From positions 186,001-250,000 of the forward strand of contig BGKB01000039.1 of the NCBI GenBank assembly GCA_003116975.1: 64,000 bases of DNA, given 5' to 3'. Below, piece by piece: positions 59,247 through 64,000 of the stretch. Position numbers and translations under genes: made by a program. This DNA is from Aurantiochytrium sp. KH105 (lineage: Eukaryota; Sar; Bigyra; Thraustochytrida; Thraustochytriidae). The notes beneath the pieces are model-generated. The model saw only the letters and a program-made list of their open reading frames with translations, was not told where the DNA came from and did not search any database. Each line of letters starts with the position of its first letter. Within the stretch, counting starts at the first letter, position 1.

Positions 59247-60632
59247 GAAAAGGGGGTCCTGGGCAGGCCAGGGCAATGGCGGACGAGAGCAGGGCAACGG
59301 ACGAGCGGTGTTTGGCGCAGCGCGGCGCTTCGGTCGCGCCGTAAGAGTCGCCCCACGTCGTCACGACGCCTCGCGGCGATGATGACGCTCTGCTCCGTGC
59401 TAGATTGAATCGCCCATCATCATCATCTTTTCCAAAGAGCGGTATCACACGGTAGGACGGTATAGTATAGTAGTATCCAGCACAGAGTCAAGACATTGCG
59501 ATCAAACTGTAAAGCGCGCTTTCGTGAGAAGACGCCGAGAGACGGGAGACCACAGACTTTATAGTAAGTGCGACCAGGGTAAGGCCGAGCGAATAAGTAT
59601 CTCGAATTTCTTGTCTTGGAGTCGCGTAGATTGATATTCCCCCCTCCCTCATTGAAGTCTGTCTAGCTGGCTTGCTGGCTGGCTGGCTCGCTGGCTGGCA
59701 TTGGCTCGATTATTACGCAGACTCTCGAGCGTATTGTCTTGGTTGCTTTCTGCGTTCTGCGAGACCTTTTGGCGTGTATTGTATCTATTATCAGAAATGA
59801 AATGACAGCAACACTTATGATGATCACTTCGCTCGCGAAAAGGCCTAAGTAGAAGGCGGCTCGTAGAATATACGCTCAAACGTCCGTGGCCATGAAACGT
59901 CCGTGGCCATGCAGAAGAAGAAAATATTGATTTTAATTTGGGAGAGTAGCCTTACACTGCCTTGTCTTCAGCGCTTTCATTCGCGGCAACGTTGTCGTCT
60001 TAGTAGAAGCTTTGCTGAGTGCGGAATCATTGCCTGGAATGTACATGAAACTCGTGGGTGGCCTCAACATTGATGTCTGGTTTGTTTCAGCGAGATAAAA
60101 AGTCAGAAAGTCTCATCGCATTCTTCTTGAAAGTCTGCGAAGCAAATAGATCGCACGCAAAGCCCATGCATTTTTCCTTTTGGAGGAACAAGAATGGCAA
60201 TCGTCATGGTAAGGCAGCATCGTAAGCTGCTTCAGGAGGAAGTTCCAATGTCATGCTCCCTATACTTTGCTCTGCCACTTGCACACGCTTGGACATCAAC
60301 TTTTAACATTGACCGTCACAGTATATTAAGGAGAATTGCTGAGAGGAGGCGTTGAGCTGTCTGAGAAATGGAACCAGAGACTACACCTGGGGGGTGATGT
60401 CCTTTTGGCATGTGAAGATTGAGGACGGTCGGATCGTCGTGTGGCCCAACGTGCGTCATTCGCAACCTCGCTCCCACGGAGTCATACATGATTAGCGTTG
60501 TCCGGGTCAGGGTCTGCATCTAAATCGGCACCCTCCGCAAAGTCATGTTGTTAAAAGTAAGTCGTTTCTCAAATGCAGGGACAGAAGCGCTCTCTTTATC
60601 AGAAGAAAAAGAGGCAGAATTACATGATTTTT
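59247..60632. other. Intergenic region including the start of the duplicated block
   Basis: A 17-bp direct repeat (AAACGTCCGTGGCCATG twice) lies at 59877-59910 and CTGG/GGCT repeats near 59660-59700. From about 60081 the sequence is duplicated at 62631 onwards. I see no gene. Confidence 0.5.
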
Positions 60633-61304
60633 TTAGAAACCATTATTGCCAGCGCCACCTCCGAATGATGAGCCAGAAGACATACCTGAGCTAATGCCTC
60701 CTGCGGTTGGTATACCCGTAACACTCATCGCGGTTGGTATCCCCGTAACGCTCGTCGCGGTTGGTGTCCCCGCAACACTCATCGCGGTTGGTATCCCCGT
60801 AACACTCATCGCGGTTGATGTCTCCGTAGAACTCATCGCTATACCTGTCGTATGCGAAGAGTGAAAGGCAGGATGGGCGCCTGGAGCCGAGAACGGAATG
60901 TTTACGCGCAGCTGATTGCTCCTCCAGACATGGTACAAAAGTATGATGAGCCAGCCACCTATTACAGCGCCCACGACAGAAAACACTGCGACCTCGAATT
61001 GTATTCCTCCCTCCTCGTCTGTTGGTGGTTGAGTTGGGCTTTGCGTTGGATTTGGGGTCGGGCAGCAGCAGTACAACGCCTGTCCAGAAGTAGAAGCACA
61101 GAAGTTCCAGGCCGAAGACGAACATAGGCCGCACGACCTAGAGGTGTATTCCTCTGCACGCTCTTGTGATGCGAAGCAGTAACTTGTCCACTCGCAGCCT
61201 TCCGCGCACGCGTCTTGCGAAACGCTGTTGCTGCACTCAGCCTTTGTGTAGCTGAGAACGAGCGCCCCTGCGAGAGCAGCGAGGACGCGGCTTGCCCCAA
61301 CCAT
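60633..61304 (-). CDS. Cysteine-rich single-pass membrane protein, copy A
   Basis: 223 residues from the ATG at 61302-61304; the frame upstream has no plausible ATG. A signal peptide (about 1-21, LAALAGALVLSYTKA) is followed by a compact domain of ten cysteines ending YCCC. A Pro/Thr stalk (PTPNPTQSPTQPPT), a membrane helix (VFSVVGAVIGGWLIILLYHVW) and a cytoplasmic tail come next. The tail begins NIPFSAPGAHP and contains about five 9-residue repeats (TGIPTAMSV and close variants), ending GGISSGMSSGSSFGGGAGNNGF. I know no family of this shape. It has a diverged tandem copy at 63192-63941. A cell-surface or secretory-pathway role is inferred from the topology. Confidence 0.7.
   Translation of the reverse strand: MVGASRVLAALAGALVLSYTKAECSNSVSQDACAEGCEWTSYCFASQERAEEYTSRSCGLCSSSAWNFCASTSGQALYCCCPTPNPTQSPTQPPTDEEGGIQFEVAVFSVVGAVIGGWLIILLYHVWRSNQLRVNIPFSAPGAHPAFHSSHTTGIAMSSTETSTAMSVTGIPTAMSVAGTPTATSVTGIPTAMSVTGIPTAGGISSGMSSGSSFGGGAGNNGF
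60706..60840. repeat. 27-bp coding minisatellite in copy A
   Basis: Five units of GTTGGTATCCCCGTAACACTCATCGCG-type begin at 60706, 60733, 60760, 60787 and 60814. The first four are almost identical. On the minus strand they encode the 9-residue tail repeat. Confidence 0.9.
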
Positions 61305-63191
61305 GCTTGCCTCTGACAACACGGTCTTGCACCGACGATTCGGTTTTGCCAGGACTGTTCTGGCTCTGGGCCCAGCGAGCAAGGCAGGCACGATTTTTGG
61401 GAACCCCGTGTGTGTGCGCGCGCACGCGCGCGGCCAGCTCCAGCTGCACGCGTGATGCTGCCAAGAAACTTTCATTTCCATTTGACGGGGGGGGGGGGGC
61501 AGGGGGGCTTCCTCTTCATGTAGTTCGGCTCGGAACCGGGAAGACCAGCGCAGGCCAAGACAACAGTCGTCGCAGAGGTCGAGCACAACAGATGCTGCTC
61601 ATCTTCGACTTGCACGCTGACGCGACGCCAGTCCTGCCGCGTGCTGCGGACACGTCATTCGGCTGTGGCCGTCAGTTGCAGCTGGTCGCTGTCGCGATCG
61701 TCCTGCTGAGCGAGGGAACATTATACTCGGGCGAGTATACTTTCTTCGCCATTGCGCTACGCTTTTGGCTTCTGGCCGGGTCATAATTTCCAACACTTCA
61801 GCGAGCTGCAGCTGCAGCTTGCGGGCGTAGCCGAGAATCACCCTTGAAGCAAGCGGCGTTGACGAGCGAGGGCGCGGAGAAGGCACGCGCGAGCTCGCGC
61901 TAAGATGAGCTGTCTTGGAGGGAGACCTAGGCTTGCTCTGTTGCTAAGGGCCCGGCGAGAAGGGATGGAATCCATACGTCTTGACGGGCGAATCGAGAGT
62001 ATTGAAGGCAGGCCCTACTATTGCGCGCGCGCAACGGGGATGGCAACAAATGCGTTCCCCCGAGGATAACAAATGCGAGAAAACGATTTTAAGAATCAGG
62101 CTACAGAGCACCTTTGCTTGCCGAAGCAATAACGAGCGAATCCTACCCAAGGATGTCAATAAAGAGAAAAAGAGAAGAGGCCGTCATCAAAACGCAAGAC
62201 CTATTCCCATCAAACAAGGTGATGGAAGACTTTCAGGCCTGATTCAGAATGCGTGCAAGTATATCCTCTTCTTTATTTACTGGTTATTTACAGCTTGCCC
62301 GCTGTAGAACGCTGTGAAACAAACGATTCGCCTCTTGACATGTCTGCTCTGCATCGCTACAACGAGTTGCTCTTACCTGACGCGGAAACCGAGCTGGGAC
62401 TTTCCACAACGGTCGTGAGAAGGATACCTTCGGTAAAGATGAAGACGTTCGTTGCAGAGAGCGACGCGCAAGGGAACTCGACTCCAATTTCGTCTGTTCT
62501 CTTGGGTCTCTGGAAAGTGTCAATAACACGCGGGACGAAACCAAAATGAAGAATGAAGAGGTCAGAGCCAAGCTCCCCTTCCAAATTATGTCGCAAAAGA
62601 GGGCTGTCGCTTTAAGAGGTTCCATCCTAGTTTGTCTCAGCTTGATGAAAAGCCAGAACGTCTCATCGCATTCTTCTTGAGAGTCTTCGAAGCAGGTATA
62701 TCGCAACGCAAAGTCCATGCATTTTTGCTTTTTGGAGGAACAAGAATGGCAATGGCCATGGTAAGGCAGCATCATAAACTGGTTCAGGAGAAAGTTCCAA
62801 GTTCCAATGCCATGCTCCCTCTACTTTGCTCTGCCACTTGCACACGCACGGACATCAACCTCGAAGCATTGACCGTCACAGTATATGAATGAGAACTGCG
62901 GAGAGGGGGCGTTGAGCTGTCTGAGAAATAAAACCAGAGACTACACCTGGAGAGTGATGTCCTTTCGGCATGTGAAGATCGAGGACGGTTGGATCGTCGT
63001 GTGCCCCAACGTGCGTTATTCGCAACCTCGCTCGCCACGGAGTCATACATGATTAGCGTTGTCCGGGTCAGGGTCTGCATCTGAATCGGCATCCTCCGCA
63101 AAGTCATGTTGTTAAAGTAAGTCGTCACCCAAATGCAGAGACAGAAGCGGTCTCTTTATCAGAAGCAAAAGAGGTAGAATCACTTGATGTT
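61305..63191. other. Region between the duplicated genes
   Basis: Contains a G run of about 13 bases at about 61486-61499. Frames such as 61981-62307 (plus) and 62284-62775 (minus) have no family resemblance, and the right part (62631 onwards) is the copy B counterpart of non-coding copy A sequence. I see no gene that I can support. Confidence 0.5.
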
Positions 63192-64000
63192 TTAGAAACC
63201 ATTATTGCCACCTCCAAATGATGAGCTCGACGACGACATACTTGAGCTAATGCCTCCTGCGGTTGGTATACCCGTACTACTCATCGCGGTTGGTGCCCTT
63301 GTAACAATCGTCGCAGTTGGTATCTGCGTACGACTCATCGCGGTAGGTGTCCCCGTGCCTCTCTTACCTGTTATTTGCAAAGTCTGAATGCCATGATGGG
63401 CGCCTGGAGCCGAGAACGGAATGTTTCCTTGCAGCTCATCTCTCCTCCTTCGTTCTGCGGCACAACAGGATACCAAAACAATGCAAGCGGGCAAAATGCA
63501 CCCGATAGAAATTGGAATGACCCAAACTGGTACCCCTCCCACCATGTCTGGGCCTCGCGTTGGTAGTCGAGTTGGGCTTGGCGTTGGAACTGGGCTCCAC
63601 CACGAAAGTGCCCCTTCTGCCTCGTCTGTGCTTTGCGTTAGTCGTTGAGTTGGGCTTTGCGTTGGACTTGGGGTCGGGCAGCAGCAGTACCGCGCCACAG
63701 CCGTAGCTCCACTATAAGTACAGTAATTCCAGGCCCATGTATCGGAAGAATACGAGCATTGGTCGCACGTCCCAGAGCTGTGGTATCGCTCTGCACTCTC
63801 TTGTGATGTGAAGCACCCTTCTTTCCACTCGCAGCCTTCCGCGCACGCGTCTTGCGAAACGCTGTTGCTGCACTCAGCCCTTGCGTAGCTGAGAACGAGC
63901 GCCCCTGCGAGAGCAGCGAGGATGCGGCTTGCCCCAGCCATCTCGCTTGCCTCTGACAAACCGGTTTTGCTTCGACGATTCGGTTTTGCCAGGGCTGTTT
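62631..64000. repeat. Segmental duplication, copy B (continues past the window)
   Basis: Starts TTTGTCTCAG at 62631 and remains alignable to copy A up to the window end (GGGCTGTTT). The offset to copy A rises from 2550 bases at the left to 2637 at the gene start, from insertions inside the gene. Confidence 0.85.
63192..63941 (-). CDS. Cysteine-rich single-pass membrane protein, copy B
   Basis: 249 residues from the ATG at 63939-63941. Its signal peptide and the next 20 residues are nearly the same as in copy A (SNSVSQDACAEGCEW). The ten cysteines are conserved (again ending YCCC). The stalk is longer, with a second Pro-Thr-Ser-Pro segment, and the membrane helix (VWVIPISIGCILPACIVLVSCC) is quite different. 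The tail retains NIPFSAPGAHH and ends SFGGGNNGF, but its 9-residue repeats have diverged (TQIPTATIV, TRAPTAMSS). So the ectodomain and the tail ends are kept while the helix and repeats vary. The family and function are unknown. Confidence 0.7.
   Translation of the reverse strand: MAGASRILAALAGALVLSYARAECSNSVSQDACAEGCEWKEGCFTSQESAERYHSSGTCDQCSYSSDTWAWNYCTYSGATAVARYCCCPTPSPTQSPTQRLTQSTDEAEGALSWWSPVPTPSPTRLPTRGPDMVGGVPVWVIPISIGCILPACIVLVSCCAAERRRRDELQGNIPFSAPGAHHGIQTLQITGKRGTGTPTAMSRTQIPTATIVTRAPTAMSSTGIPTAGGISSSMSSSSSSFGGGNNGF

Larger units (their letters stand above)
60081..61361. repeat. Segmental duplication, copy A
   Basis: From TTTGTTTCAG at 60081 to GGACTGTTC near 61361 this block aligns with copy B (62631-64000) in the same orientation. 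It includes the cysteine-rich gene, its downstream 550 bases and its upstream 60 bases. Similarity is high outside the gene as well as in it. Confidence 0.85.

Noticed and set aside
61981..62775. Short frames on both strands between the duplicated genes
   Set aside because: They lack domains, and the portion inside copy B is not kept open in copy A.

Overview
This is a eukaryotic nuclear window, GC-rich and intron-poor, in the style of a heterotrophic stramenopile; I infer a thraustochytrid (Labyrinthulomycetes). The reasons are long uninterrupted frames, two clear small GT-AG introns, and a mix of animal-type families (class C 7TM receptor, ALKBH8, RAD51C, PROPPIN, VWA8, phosphagen kinase) with proteins typical of a flagellated cell (CFAP97-like, TOGARAM/CLASP-like, FAM227-like). 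No family is diagnostic of one genus, so the placement is an inference. Most genes have a single reading frame and start at ATG, often inside ATGGCG.

Layout. 1-2.1 kb: a TOG-domain protein, open at the left window edge. 2.6-5.2 kb (minus): CFAP97-like protein with nine IQ motifs. 6.1-9.6 kb (plus): a formin whose FH1 is replaced by four repeats. 9.8-11.5 kb (minus): a two-exon VTT/TVP38 membrane protein. 11.8-13.3 kb (minus): an EGF-like seven-TM protein, head to head with a short class C 7TM receptor at 14.4-15.7 kb. 15.9-22.2 kb: REXO-type exonuclease, WIPI/PROPPIN, ALKBH8-like oxygenase and RAD51C. 22.3-23.7 kb: LRR protein with a C-terminal membrane tail. 24.0-26.5 kb (minus): mitochondrial ClpX. 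28.3-30.8 kb: cytosolic-type MetRS with a tRNA-binding domain. 31.0-31.9 kb (minus): RNase MRP subunit/NEPRO-like protein. 32.1-33.5 kb: a two-exon type II membrane glycosyltransferase-like protein. 34.1-35.9 kb (minus): a four-repeat MYB.

From 35.9 to 48.2 kb I see no gene I can support. The left ten kilobases are GC-rich, full of microsatellites, G-runs and palindromes. At about 45.87 kb the sequence turns visibly AT-richer, with short tandem duplications and perhaps a coding relic. Then come an N-terminally acylated phosphagen kinase (48.2-49.4 kb, minus), a FAM227-like protein (51.5-53.7 kb), a membrane-anchored Sec14/CRAL-TRIO protein (53.9-55.5 kb, minus) and a VWA8-like triple-AAA protein lacking the VWA part (55.8-59.2 kb, minus). 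The right end carries a tandem segmental duplication (60.1-61.4 and 62.6-64.0 kb). Each copy has a secreted, cysteine-rich single-pass membrane protein whose cytoplasmic tail is a 9-residue repeat.

The genes do not form one pathway. A flagellar/cytoskeletal theme (TOG, CFAP97-IQ, formin, FAM227, possibly the acylated phosphagen kinase) and a mitochondrial theme (ClpX, VWA8) recur. The most unusual items are the formin repeats, the duplicated cysteine-rich membrane proteins and the repeat-bearing divergent promoter between ClpX and MetRS.
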